A DNA stretch of 63,013 nucleotides, from contig JAFXJP010000004.1 of assembly GCA_017532155.1 (NCBI GenBank), forward strand, positions 1 to 63,013, read 5' to 3'. The stretch's first letter is position 1. Each line of letters starts with the position of its first letter. The notes under the pieces are model-generated. The model was not told where the DNA came from. It saw only the letters and a program-made list of their open reading frames with translations, and made no database searches. The DNA is from Clostridia bacterium. GTDB taxonomy: Bacteria > Bacillota > Clostridia > Christensenellales > Aristaeellaceae. Shown one piece after another: positions 17,549 through 25,935 of this stretch. The translations under genes and the position numbers were made by a program.

Positions 17549-18187
17549 ATGGGAAATTTAGTCAAGCGTTTAGACACTCAAACACCCAATGCTGATCATG
17601 CACCGGCAATCAAACCCCGCTTTGTCTTTGGCGAACGGCTCACACGCAACGTGTTGACTGCCGCATTTGTACTTGCCTGTGTCGTCAGTGCAAAAGATTT
17701 AAGTCTCTCTCCTGATAAAAATGTATTATCCACATTGCAAAACGCCGTAAAAAGCGAATGGGATGAAAATCTTGGTCGGCTCGTGTACGCAAACAGTACG
17801 CTTTCCGATGCAATCGCTGTGTTTTCTCCCACCAATTCCACTGTGCAATTATACCAGCCCTGCTCCTCTCAGGTTGCCGATATCTATTCCGCCGCATCGC
17901 CCTATATTGTTTACCAACCTGCGCAGAGCGTCTATGCTGCCGCCGCCTGCGAAGTAGTATCCGTCACTTATACCGATAACGATTGTTTTAGCATACGAAC
18001 CGTTTGCGACAACGGCATAGAATGCCTGTATTTTGGCCTTTCAGACTGTTTTGTTGAAGAAGGTGACACATTGCCCGCCCGTGCGCCGCTCGGCTCTTGC
18101 AGCGAAAATTCGCTAGTTTTTGAAGTGCGCAAAAATGGCGCATCCATTGACGCCTCCAGCCTGTTTATGTCAGGGCAGGTGCAATAA
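17549..18187 (+). CDS. spoIVFA: SpoIVFA-like stage IV sporulation protein (degenerate M23/LytM domain)
   Basis: This 212-residue protein has one membrane segment (about residues 33-48, LTAAFVLACVVSA) after a cytoplasmic N terminus. Its C-terminal part, about 130-205, retains the M23 fold (VEEGDTLPARAPLGSC, LVFEVRKNGASIDASSLF) but lacks the metal-binding histidines. That is the form of SpoIVFA, which holds the SpoIVFB protease in an inhibited complex in the outer forespore membrane. It overlaps spoIVFB by one base (TAATG), which strongly supports the assignment since sequence conservation in this family is low. Confidence 0.8.
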   Translation: MGNLVKRLDTQTPNADHAPAIKPRFVFGERLTRNVLTAAFVLACVVSAKDLSLSPDKNVLSTLQNAVKSEWDENLGRLVYANSTLSDAIAVFSPTNSTVQLYQPCSSQVADIYSAASPYIVYQPAQSVYAAAACEVVSVTYTDNDCFSIRTVCDNGIECLYFGLSDCFVEEGDTLPARAPLGSCSENSLVFEVRKNGASIDASSLFMSGQVQ

Positions 18188-19068
18188 TGCGCTTGTTTTC
18201 TATCCGCGGCTGCGTCATTCGCGTCCATCCACTATTTCCGCTCATGCTTCTTATCATGTGTTTCGGTGGCGCGCCCTGGGCAGCAGCCGCTTTTTTAGCT
18301 ACGCTTTTCCTGCATGAAAGCGCGCATTTTCTGCAAGCTCTCAAATTGCAGTTGCCTATCTCTCAGATCGAATTAACGCCCTTTGGCGGCAGTATGCAAA
18401 TCCCGCTGATTGATACCCTCACGCCACGGCAGCATTTCCTGCTCAGCAGCGCCGGCCCCGCCTGCAACGCACTCTTCCTTATTCCTGCGCTGTTTATCAG
18501 TTGGCGCTATGCCATCTTTCATCCTTTTCTCCTGCATTTTATTGAGTGTCACGCCGTCATGCTATGCATCAATCTGCTGCCTGTTTTGCCGCTGGACGGA
18601 GGGCGCATGCTGCTTTCCTTATTATCCCGACGTATGGAACGACATCAAGTGTTGCGCGTTTTACTGATTGCCGGACGCATTTTCGCCGTTGCTCTGATTC
18701 TTGCAGGCACATTGTTTTCTCTCTGCGGCAGACCCCGCCTTTCATTGATTTTGCTGGGGCTTTACCTTCTTTATGCTGCCGCCATTGAAGAAAAAACAAG
18801 TACTGCCCGCTATCTTGCCTCCTTTATGGCACGCAGAATCCGTTTTGAAAAACATATGCTTCTCCCTGTTCACATGCTATGTGTCTCCGCTTCCATGCCT
18901 GTATTCATGCTGATTGCCCATCTGCGCCCTGGCGCATACCATATTGTTACTGTTGTTGAAGACGTCTCATCTCTCCCGATTGGCCAGTTGCATGAAGCGG
19001 CTTTGCTTTCTGCGCTGCTTACATGCAGCAATGCGCCTCTGGGCGACTTATGTACTTCACGTCCTTAA
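18187..19068 (+). CDS. spoIVFB: SpoIVFB-like site-2 intramembrane metalloprotease
   Basis: This 293-residue multi-pass membrane protein belongs to the M50 family. The zinc site HESAH (HExxH) is in the second membrane segment, and the third-ligand motif appears as NLLPVLPLDGGRML, the usual LPxxPLDGGR. It is partnered with SpoIVFA. In Bacillus SpoIVFB cuts pro-sigma-K late in sporulation; whether this organism has a pro-sigma-K cannot be judged here. About 90 residues follow the last predicted helix bundle. Confidence 0.87.
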   Translation: MRLFSIRGCVIRVHPLFPLMLLIMCFGGAPWAAAAFLATLFLHESAHFLQALKLQLPISQIELTPFGGSMQIPLIDTLTPRQHFLLSSAGPACNALFLIPALFISWRYAIFHPFLLHFIECHAVMLCINLLPVLPLDGGRMLLSLLSRRMERHQVLRVLLIAGRIFAVALILAGTLFSLCGRPRLSLILLGLYLLYAAAIEEKTSTARYLASFMARRIRFEKHMLLPVHMLCVSASMPVFMLIAHLRPGAYHIVTVVEDVSSLPIGQLHEAALLSALLTCSNAPLGDLCTSRP

Positions 19069-19069
19069 A

Positions 19070-19083
19070 AGAACATTTGTTCT
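19070..19083. promoter_or_regulatory. LexA box 1 (SOS operator)
   Basis: AGAACATTTGTTCT matches the Gram-positive LexA/DinR box CGAACnnnnGTTCG in its GAAC-N4-GTTC core and is palindromic. It lies just upstream of the dinB -35 element. Confidence 0.85.
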
Positions 19084-19093
19084 TATTTTCCAG

Positions 19094-19121
19094 TTGATTT
19101 TTTGCAGGCTTGTGCTATAAT
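19094..19121 (+). promoter_or_regulatory. Sigma-A promoter of the dinB operon
   Basis: TTGATT (19094-19099), 16 bp, then TATAAT (19116-19121) with an upstream TGC extended -10. It lies between two LexA boxes. Confidence 0.85.
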
Positions 19122-19128
19122 ATTTACA

Positions 19129-19140
19129 GAACATTTGTTC
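19129..19140. promoter_or_regulatory. LexA box 2 (SOS operator)
   Basis: GAACATTTGTTC, identical in its 12-base core to box 1 and 58 bp downstream of it, covers the expected transcription start of dinB. Confidence 0.88.
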
Positions 19141-19157
19141 CCTTTATGGAGGAAAGC

Positions 19158-20408
19158 ATGCGAACAATTCTGCACAGCGACTGCAATAATTTCTACGCAT
19201 CTGTCGAATGCGTGTTTGATCCTGCGCTGCGCGGCAAGCCCGTTGCCGTATGCGGAGATCCCTCCAAACGTCATGGCATCGTGCTGGCTAAAAGCGAAGC
19301 TGCCAAGAAATGCGGCGTCAAAACCGGCGAAGCCCTGTGGGAGGCGAAATTGAAATGCCCCGACCTGATCCTTCTCCCGCCGCACGGAGATCAATATATT
19401 CGCTTTTCCAAGATGATGCGTAAGCTATATAGCGAATATACCAATCAGATTGAGCCCTTCGGTCTGGACGAAAGCTGGCTGGACGTCAGCAGCCACACAC
19501 TCAGCGGCGCCGAAATTGCTTCTCAATTACGCCGTCGCGCCAGGGACGAGCTGGGCATTACTATTTCCATTGGCGTAAGCTTTAACAAAGTCTTTGCCAA
19601 GCTCGGCAGTGACATGCACAAGCCCGACGCCACCACCATCATTTCCCACGATAATTTTCGTCATAAGGTTTGGCCGTTACCGGCAGGCGATCTGCTCTTT
19701 ATTGGCCGCAGCACCGTCAGCCGTCTGGCGCATTACGGCATTCGAACCATCGGTGATATTGCCCGCAGCAGCCAGGATACGCTGCACTCCATGCTGGGAA
19801 AAGGCGGGGACATGCTCTATGCCTACGCCAATGGCCTGGATGAATCTCCCGTTATGCGCACAGAACAAAGCTCTGAGGTTAAATCCGTCAGCAACAGCAC
19901 CACTCCGCCCTTTGATGTGGACAATGACACTGACGCCCGCCGTATTCTCTATATGCTCTCTGATTCTGTGGCTTCCCGTCTGCGCGAACAGCACCTGTAC
20001 GGACGTACCATCTCACTTTGGCTTCGCTCTGAAACGCTGCATTCCTATGAGCGGCAGACCACCCTGACCACGCCCACCAACCTATCCAAAGTCATCGCAC
20101 AGCATATTTTTCAATTACTCTACCAAAATTGGGATATGCACAGCCCCTTACGCTCTCTGGGCGTGCGCGTCAGCGATTTATCCTTTTCTCCGCAGGAAAC
20201 CACCTTGCTGGTAGAGAGAGATCCCCTGCTGATGCGACACGAAAAAATCGAACGTACCATGGATGACATCCGCAAACGCTATGGCGTCAGCGCTCTGCAG
20301 CGCGGCAATACCCTTCAAAAGAAAAATCCGCTGCATCTGGAAGACGTCCACCACAATTTCTCCGCTGCCAATATGTCCGCCATCCACGGACGTGGCGAAG
20401 GAATCTGA
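19158..20408 (+). CDS. dinB: DNA polymerase IV-type Y-family translesion polymerase
   Basis: This protein has 416 residues from the ATG after GGAGGAAA. Palm residues are conserved in HSDCNNFYASVECVF and GLDESWLDVS, with the finger segment AKSEAAKKCGVKTGEALWEAK. A little-finger domain follows from about residue 245. It copies damaged DNA with low fidelity. Two LexA boxes flank its promoter, so it should be SOS-induced. No canonical QLxLF clamp-binding motif is obvious at the C terminus. The two following genes are co-directional and closely spaced, suggesting one SOS operon. Confidence 0.92.
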   Translation: MRTILHSDCNNFYASVECVFDPALRGKPVAVCGDPSKRHGIVLAKSEAAKKCGVKTGEALWEAKLKCPDLILLPPHGDQYIRFSKMMRKLYSEYTNQIEPFGLDESWLDVSSHTLSGAEIASQLRRRARDELGITISIGVSFNKVFAKLGSDMHKPDATTIISHDNFRHKVWPLPAGDLLFIGRSTVSRLAHYGIRTIGDIARSSQDTLHSMLGKGGDMLYAYANGLDESPVMRTEQSSEVKSVSNSTTPPFDVDNDTDARRILYMLSDSVASRLREQHLYGRTISLWLRSETLHSYERQTTLTTPTNLSKVIAQHIFQLLYQNWDMHSPLRSLGVRVSDLSFSPQETTLLVERDPLLMRHEKIERTMDDIRKRYGVSALQRGNTLQKKNPLHLEDVHHNFSAANMSAIHGRGEGI

Positions 20409-20428
20409 TCCGCCGAAAGGAGTCTTAT

Positions 20429-20692
20429 ATGTTTACCAGAACCTATGTGCAGGTAATTGCAACCTTTAACGAAGACGGCAGCATTACCCCGCATGCATTG
20501 ACTTTTCACGATCAACAGTTTATCATCGATCGTGTGCTGGATCGTCGTCCGGCAGCCGCCACCAAGGCCGGCGGCCAGGGCATGCGCTATACTGTGCGTA
20601 TCGGCGGAAAGCAAACCTATATTTTTCTTGATGAACAACAGCGCTGGTTTGTGGAGGAAAAAGAACATGTGCGGCAGATATCAAACCCCTGA
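20429..20692 (+). CDS. Small conserved protein of the dinB operon (DUF6504-like)
   Basis: This 87-residue protein has a good ribosome site (AAAGGAG) and lies 20 bp after dinB. It is probably all-beta, with FIIDRVLDRRPAAATKAGGQGMRYTVRIGGKQTYIFL. From memory it resembles DUF6504-type proteins often coded beside Y-family or error-prone polymerases, but I cannot confirm this. It overlaps the SRAP gene by 26 bases. A role as accessory or regulator of translesion synthesis is inference from the operon. Confidence 0.65.
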   Translation: MFTRTYVQVIATFNEDGSITPHALTFHDQQFIIDRVLDRRPAAATKAGGQGMRYTVRIGGKQTYIFLDEQQRWFVEEKEHVRQISNP

Positions 20693-21188
20693 TGAAAAAG
20701 AAATCCGCCCAGGCGATACAGCCCTTGTCTACACCGCGCAGGGAACCGAACATATGTGCTGGGGCATTTCGTCCATTGATAAAAAGCTTATCATCAACGC
20801 CCGCAGCGAAACAGCCGCAGAAAAACCCCTGTTCCGACAGGCAATGAAAACCGGCAGAGCCTATATCGAAGCCAGCGCCTTTTTTGAATGGGACGGGCAT
20901 AAACGCTGCCATGCCTTCACTACGCCCGATCAAGCAAAGATTTATTTAGCCGCGCTTTATATCCAGGCGCAGGACGGACAAAAGCGCTTTGCCATCCTCA
21001 CGCAGCCGGCACAGGAAAACGCCAAAGGCATCCATCCACGCATGCCCTGTTTTCTGCCAAGCGAAGAATACAGACACCTGTGGCTGTACAATAACGAGCT
21101 GGCGCCTGCGCTTTTAAATGAACTTCAGCCGCTGCAAATAGAGCGTATTCAGCGCGAGGCAGAACAAATTTCTCTGTTTAACGAATAA
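20667..21188 (+). CDS. SRAP-domain protein (HMCES/YedK family)
   Basis: The product has 173 residues from ATG 20667, with GGAGG ten bases upstream inside the preceding gene. After Met removal, Cys2 of MCGRY is the residue that forms a thiazolidine crosslink with abasic sites in single-stranded DNA. Other SRAP signatures are present: MCWGI, NARSET, YIEASAFFEWD and the HPRMP active-site segment. It is shorter than E. coli YedK (222 residues) because the insertion after MCGRY is reduced. Sitting behind LexA-controlled dinB, it would protect abasic sites during the SOS response. Confidence 0.9.
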   Translation: MCGRYQTPDEKEIRPGDTALVYTAQGTEHMCWGISSIDKKLIINARSETAAEKPLFRQAMKTGRAYIEASAFFEWDGHKRCHAFTTPDQAKIYLAALYIQAQDGQKRFAILTQPAQENAKGIHPRMPCFLPSEEYRHLWLYNNELAPALLNELQPLQIERIQREAEQISLFNE

Positions 21189-21204
21189 AAAACAATTTCA
21201 ATCC

Positions 21205-21233
21205 TTGCTTGCCATCTGCTTCGATGGTACAAT
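21205..21233 (+). promoter_or_regulatory. Sigma-A promoter of the M24 peptidase gene
   Basis: TTGCTT (21205-21210), 17 bp, TACAAT (21228-21233), with AGGAGG and the ATG within the next 30 bp. Confidence 0.8.
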
Positions 21234-21261
21234 ATTTTCATCCACGACAGGAGGTTGTGAT

Positions 21262-22332
21262 ATGTTAAACCAGCGTTTATCCCGCGTGATTGAAAATATG
21301 CAGCGCACGTCCCTTTCGCAGCTGCTCGTTTCCTCTCCCGCATCAGTATTTTATCTGACCGGAAAATGGATTCATCCCGGCGAGCGTATGTTGGCTTTGC
21401 TTATCCGCTCCGATGGCGCTATCCGTTTGTTCGCCAATCGGCTTTTTGCGCTTTCCGGCACTCTTTCCGTACCGCTGACCGAATATGACGACACCGAAGA
21501 CTGCGTCAAAATTCTGGCAGATCATCTGCTGCCCGGCGCAATCGGCATTGACAAAACATGGCCCAGCCTCTTTACCATCCGTCTGATGGAGGCCCGCAGC
21601 GATATTCGCCCCGTGCTTGGCTCGCATTGCGTGGATGACGCCCGGCTATGCAAAGACGCCGCCGAAATCCAATTGATGCGCGAAAGCTCTCAAAAGAACG
21701 ACGAAACCACGCTGCAGGTAATCAACGCGCTTCGCTGCGGCATGCAGGAAAGCAACGTTGCAGCGCTGTATAAGCAAATTTCCGCTTCCCTCGGCTCCTC
21801 CAAGCCCAGTTTTGCGCCGCTGATCTGCTTTGGAGCCAACTGTGCAGAGCCGCACCATGATACCGATCATACCGTGCTGAAGTCTGGCGACTCCGTCATT
21901 CTCGACGTTGGTCTCACCTGGCAAAGCTACTGCAGCGATATGACGCGCACCGTCTTCATGGGAACGCCCAGCGACGAGCAAAAGCGCGTGTACGACCTGA
22001 TCTGTGCTGCCAACGCCGCCGGCCGCGCTGCTGTCCGTCCTGGCATTCCGCTTAAGGAAGTAGACCGCGCCGCCCGCAAAGTTATCGAAGACGCCGGTTA
22101 TGGCCCGCGCTTCATCCACCGCACTGGCCACGGAATCGGTCTCGAAGTACATGAATTTCCCGATGTCAGCGCCACCAGCGAAATCATTGCCAAGCCCGGC
22201 ATGATCTTCTCTGTAGAGCCCGGCATCTATCTGCCCGGCAGTTTTGGCGTCCGTGTGGAAGATTTGGTTGTCGTCACCGATGACGGCTGCGAAACGCTCA
22301 ACGCCGCCCCGCGGGAAATGCGCATTCTTTAA
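21262..22332 (+). CDS. M24 family Xaa-Pro aminopeptidase
   Basis: This 356-residue protein starts after AGGAGG. Residues 1-125 form the creatinase-type N-terminal domain and the rest the pita-bread catalytic domain. All five metal ligands are visible in ILDVGL (Asp), CSDMTRT (Asp), HRTGHGIG (His), SVEPGIY (Glu) and RVEDLVVV (Glu). It would release N-terminal residues preceding proline in the cytoplasm. It has its own promoter and ends at a terminator shared with the convergent hslU. Confidence 0.92.
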   Translation: MLNQRLSRVIENMQRTSLSQLLVSSPASVFYLTGKWIHPGERMLALLIRSDGAIRLFANRLFALSGTLSVPLTEYDDTEDCVKILADHLLPGAIGIDKTWPSLFTIRLMEARSDIRPVLGSHCVDDARLCKDAAEIQLMRESSQKNDETTLQVINALRCGMQESNVAALYKQISASLGSSKPSFAPLICFGANCAEPHHDTDHTVLKSGDSVILDVGLTWQSYCSDMTRTVFMGTPSDEQKRVYDLICAANAAGRAAVRPGIPLKEVDRAARKVIEDAGYGPRFIHRTGHGIGLEVHEFPDVSATSEIIAKPGMIFSVEPGIYLPGSFGVRVEDLVVVTDDGCETLNAAPREMRIL

Positions 22333-22358
22333 AACCTAATACATAATTACAAAACATA

Positions 22359-22403
22359 AAAAATCCCTCTGATGCAAGCAATAAACACATCAGAGGGATT
22401 TTT
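22359..22403. terminator. Bidirectional terminator between M24 peptidase and hslU
   Basis: AAAAATCCCTCTGATG pairs with CATCAGAGGGATTTTT across a 13-base loop, giving T-tracts in both directions for the convergent genes. Confidence 0.9.
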
Positions 22404-22425
22404 AAATATAGCTTTCAGTTCTTCT

Positions 22426-23796
22426 TTACAGAATATATTTATGCGGATCGGGCAGATTCATCATTTTCTTGAGATGCTCCTTCACATATTCCGCATTGAT
22501 ATTCAAATACACATCCGGCATCTCATCGCCGCCGGCGTTGAAGGAGATGTCTTCGAGCAATTCTTCAAACACCGCATGCAGCCGGCGCGCACCAATATCC
22601 TCGCCTTCCTCGTTGGCAAGGAAAGCCGTATCGGCAATCTCACGCAGCGCTTCTTCCTCAAAGCTCAGATGCACCCGATCCGTCTCCAGCAGCGCCGTAT
22701 ATTGCAGCGTCAGCGCATTATCAGGCTTGCTGAGAATGTTAACAAAGTCCTCCCGGGAAAGACTCTTGAGCATCACATGCACCGGGAAGCGACCCTGCAG
22801 CTCAGGAATCAAATCCGTAACTTTAGCTACATGAAATGCACCCGCAGCAATAAAGAGCATAAAGTCCGTCTTGACGGGGCCATACTTCGTATTCACCGTG
22901 CTGCCTTCAACGATGGGCAGAATGTCACGCTGCACGCCCTCGCGCGAAACATCCGGACCGTGGCCGCCGTTGGAGCGGCCGGCAATCTTATCGATTTCAT
23001 CAAGGAAGACAATACCATTCTGCTCAGCACGGCGAACAGCTTCTTCCTGCACAGCATCCTGATCAATCAGTTTGTCAGATTCTTCATCAATCAGAATCTT
23101 GCGTGCATCCTTTACCTTCAGTCTGCGCTGCTTTGTGCGCTTGGGCATCAGGCCGCCCATCATATCGCCAATGCTGATAGAGCCGCCGCCCACCTGCAAT
23201 TCAGGCGTTTTTTCGCTGACTTCTACTTCGATTTCCATCTCTTCCAGCAGTCCCTTGCGCAGCTGATCGCGCACTTCATCGCGGCGCGTACGCTGCCTTT
23301 CTCTCTCTTCATCAGAGATTACAGGCTCGCTGTTTTGCGGTGCAAGCAGCGCCTGGAAGGGATTATTATTCTGCTTTTTGGGCGGATGCACAATCAGATC
23401 AATCAGTCGTTCTTCGGTCAGCACTTCCGCGCGCACGCGCACACGCTGCGCATGCTCATCCTGCACCATGCGAACGGCATTTTCTACCAGATCACGGATG
23501 ATGCTTTCAACGTCGCGCCCGACATAGCCAACCTCAGTAAATTTAGTCGCTTCCACCTTAATAAAAGGCGCCTGCACCAGTTTTGCCAGACGGCGGGCAA
23601 TTTCCGTTTTACCAACGCCCGTCGGGCCAATCATCAGGATGTTTTTGGGATAAATCTCCTCGCGCATTTTTTCATCCACGCGGGAGCGGCGATAGCGATT
23701 GCGCAGCGCGATGGCCACAGCACGCTTGGCCTCATCCTGGCCGATAATATAACGATCCAGTTCGCGAACAATTTCGCGGGGCGTTAATTCTCTCAT
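22426..23796 (-). CDS. hslU: ATP-dependent protease ATPase subunit HslU (ClpY)
   Basis: This protein has 456 residues from the ATG at 23796, which follows GAGGGAAGAG and overlaps the zinc-ribbon stop (ATGA). It is an AAA+ unfoldase with Walker [16 protein letters not shown], Walker [13 protein letters not shown] and an I-domain. The HslU-specific N terminus [34 protein letters not shown] and the C-terminal tail ending HKYIL fit. It feeds substrates into HslV. Confidence 0.95.
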   Translation of the reverse strand: MRELTPREIVRELDRYIIGQDEAKRAVAIALRNRYRRSRVDEKMREEIYPKNILMIGPTGVGKTEIARRLAKLVQAPFIKVEATKFTEVGYVGRDVESIIRDLVENAVRMVQDEHAQRVRVRAEVLTEERLIDLIVHPPKKQNNNPFQALLAPQNSEPVISDEERERQRTRRDEVRDQLRKGLLEEMEIEVEVSEKTPELQVGGGSISIGDMMGGLMPKRTKQRRLKVKDARKILIDEESDKLIDQDAVQEEAVRRAEQNGIVFLDEIDKIAGRSNGGHGPDVSREGVQRDILPIVEGSTVNTKYGPVKTDFMLFIAAGAFHVAKVTDLIPELQGRFPVHVMLKSLSREDFVNILSKPDNALTLQYTALLETDRVHLSFEEEALREIADTAFLANEEGEDIGARRLHAVFEELLEDISFNAGGDEMPDVYLNINAEYVKEHLKKMMNLPDPHKYIL

Positions 23797-24017
23797 TCTC
23801 TTCCCTCTTTTTCTGCCTTGGTCAACAGAACGTCGATTCTCTTGACGCGGCTGTGAATGACGCTGCCACAATCGCGGCATACCAGATGGATAATTTCCGC
23901 CGTCTTGAAAATATGCCCAACGCGCGTACCTGCAGCATTGCCGGCCTGAACAATCTCCATAAATTCTTTCCCGTCACAATAGGGACAAGCAGTAAATTCA
24001 GGCGCCTTGGTGATCAT
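23793..24017 (-). CDS. Small zinc-ribbon protein between hslV and hslU
   Basis: This 74-residue protein has CPYC (Cys11, Cys14) and CRDC (Cys47, Cys50), a single zinc ribbon, with a basic C-terminal tail. It overlaps the hslV stop upstream and the hslU start downstream by ATGA junctions, so its translation is locked to both protease subunits. I do not recognise a named family. A role as adaptor or folding partner of HslUV is inference from position only. Confidence 0.75.
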   Translation of the reverse strand: MITKAPEFTACPYCDGKEFMEIVQAGNAAGTRVGHIFKTAEIIHLVCRDCGSVIHSRVKRIDVLLTKAEKEGRE

Positions 24018-24547
24018 ACTTCCTCCACAATGATATTATCGTTAGTGTAAACGCAGATGGAAGCGGCAACATGCAGTGCCTTGTCAGCAATTTCCCTGGC
24101 GGAAAGCGCCGTGTTCTGCATCAGCGCACGCGCAGCTGCCAGGGCATAATTGCCGCCCGAACCAATAGCGCAGATGCCATCGTCGGGCTCGATCACTTCG
24201 CCGGTACCCGAAAGGATCAGCATTTTTTCCTTGTTGGCAACAATCATCATCGCTTCCAGCTGGCGCATTGCTTTATCGGCGCGCCAGTCCTGCGCCAGCG
24301 AAACCGCCGCACGCTCCAGACTGCCGTTGCACTGCGTCAGACGCTCTTCAAAGCGATCACACAGCGAAAAAGCATCCGCCACCGTGCCCGCAAAACCGAC
24401 AACCACCTGATTATTATAAATGCGGCGTACTTTCTTGGCGGTATTTTTAAAGATGGTCGTTTCCCCCATCGTGACCTGGCCATCGCCCGCGATTGCAATT
24501 TTTCCGTCGCGCTGCACAGCACAGATCGTCGTACCCTTCATTGCCAT
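24014..24547 (-). CDS. hslV: ATP-dependent protease subunit HslV (ClpQ)
   Basis: This 177-residue proteasome-beta-like peptidase has its catalytic Thr in [28 protein letters not shown]; removal of the leader would expose [23 protein letters not shown] and [15 protein letters not shown] are typical. It forms a double hexamer capped by HslU. The gene has its own promoter downstream of trmFO. Confidence 0.95.
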   Translation of the reverse strand: MAMKGTTICAVQRDGKIAIAGDGQVTMGETTIFKNTAKKVRRIYNNQVVVGFAGTVADAFSLCDRFEERLTQCNGSLERAAVSLAQDWRADKAMRQLEAMMIVANKEKMLILSGTGEVIEPDDGICAIGSGGNYALAAARALMQNTALSAREIADKALHVAASICVYTNDNIIVEEV

Positions 24548-24596
24548 ATTAATATTTCTCCTTCAAACAGTTGTGCAGACTCTCACTGCATTCAAT

Positions 24597-24625
24597 ATGG
24601 TACAGGATTTTTTTCTTATGATCAA
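24597..24625 (-). promoter_or_regulatory. Candidate promoter of hslV-zinc ribbon-hslU
   Basis: On the minus strand TTGATC (24620-24625), 17 bp, TACCAT (24597-24602). It starts within the trmFO-hslV gap. Confidence 0.6.
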
Positions 24626-24636
24626 GTCATCGTGTC

Positions 24637-25935
24637 TCAATTGTCGATTTTCGCGCTCAATTCCCGCACAATGGCAAGTGCACGCTCGCTGATCATTTCA
24701 TAGCGCTGCATTTTGTTGCGCACACGCTTATCCAGCGAATCAATCAGACCAAAGGTGATATTCATGGGCTGAAAATCCTGATTAGGCGTTGCCACATAAT
24801 GTGACAGCGCACCAATCGCTGTGGCTGTGGGGAATTCAACAGGTTCTTCTCCATTCAGGCGCTTATACAGCGAAATACCCGCCATCAGGCCGCTGGCCGC
24901 GCTTTCCACATATCCTTCCACGCCCGTCATCTGTCCGGCAAAATACAAATCAGGCTTTTCAATCATACGGAAGGTATGATCAAGCTTGCCGGGGCTATTG
25001 ATAAACGTGTTGCGATGCATCACGCCATATCTGGCATATTCTGCATTTTCAAGGCCGGGAATCATGCCGAAAACACGCTTTTGCTCGCCAAATTTCAAGC
25101 GCGTCTGGAAGCCTACAAGGTTGTACATCGTGCCGGCTGCATCGTCTTGTCTGAGCTGTACGATGGCATAGGCTTCCTTGCCGGTATGCGGATCCTTTAG
25201 CCCTACCGGCTTCATCGGCCCAAAGGCCAGCACCATATGCCCGCGGCGCGCCATCACCTCTACCGGCATGCAGCCTTCAAAGACCATGTTTTCTTCAAAG
25301 CCGTGCACCGGCGCTGTCTCAGCGTTTAGCAGCGCTTCCACAAAGGCGTCATATTCCTCTTTGTTCATCGGGCAGTTGAGATAATCATCGCCGCGGTCAT
25401 ATCTGGAGGCGCGGAACACTTTGTCCATGTTGAGCGATTCCGCCATCACAATCGGCGCTGCCGCATCATAAAAATGCAGCGAACTCATACCCGGCAACTG
25501 CATGATCGCTTCCGCCATACCGTCGCTGGTAAGCGGACCGGTAGCGACAATCACAGGGCCGTCAGGAATCTCCGTCACTTCCTCGTCAATCACAGTCACA
25601 TGCGGATGATTGCGCAATTTTTCTGTGATGTAGCCGGAAAAACGCTCTCTGTCAACCGCCAATGCCCCGCCTGCCGGTACGCGCGCAGCATCCGCCGCCT
25701 GCATCACAAGCGAGTCAAACACGCGCATTTCTTCCTTCAAAAGACCAACGGCATTCTGAATACGATCTGAGCGCAGGGAATTACTGCACACCAATTCAGC
25801 AAACAGCGGGCTTTTATGTGCCGGGCTCATTTTTTGCGGCTTCATTTCATACAGCGTCACATCAACGCCGCGTTTGGCCAGCTGCCACGCAGCCTCGCTG
25901 CCCGCAAGGCCTGCGCCAATCACCGTAACTTTCAT
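24637..25935 (-). CDS. trmFO: Methylenetetrahydrofolate-tRNA-(uracil-5-)-methyltransferase TrmFO
   Basis: This 432-residue flavoprotein makes m5U54 (ribothymidine) in tRNA with methylene-THF as carbon donor. The FAD-binding [29 protein letters not shown] with its conserved Cys, [10 protein letters not shown] and [18 protein letters not shown] are all TrmFO hallmarks. Its ATG overlaps the topA stop. The topA-trmFO-hslV-hslU order is conserved in Firmicutes, though the usual xerC/codV between trmFO and hslV is missing. Confidence 0.95.
   Translation of the reverse strand: MKVTVIGAGLAGSEAAWQLAKRGVDVTLYEMKPQKMSPAHKSPLFAELVCSNSLRSDRIQNAVGLLKEEMRVFDSLVMQAADAARVPAGGALAVDRERFSGYITEKLRNHPHVTVIDEEVTEIPDGPVIVATGPLTSDGMAEAIMQLPGMSSLHFYDAAAPIVMAESLNMDKVFRASRYDRGDDYLNCPMNKEEYDAFVEALLNAETAPVHGFEENMVFEGCMPVEVMARRGHMVLAFGPMKPVGLKDPHTGKEAYAIVQLRQDDAAGTMYNLVGFQTRLKFGEQKRVFGMIPGLENAEYARYGVMHRNTFINSPGKLDHTFRMIEKPDLYFAGQMTGVEGYVESAASGLMAGISLYKRLNGEEPVEFPTATAIGALSHYVATPNQDFQPMNITFGLIDSLDKRVRNKMQRYEMISERALAIVRELSAKIDN

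Noticed and set aside
22372-23787. Long plus-strand open frame opposite hslU
   Set aside because: It mirrors the coding strand of a clear HslU, has no ribosome site and gives a composition-biased product with no recognisable domain.
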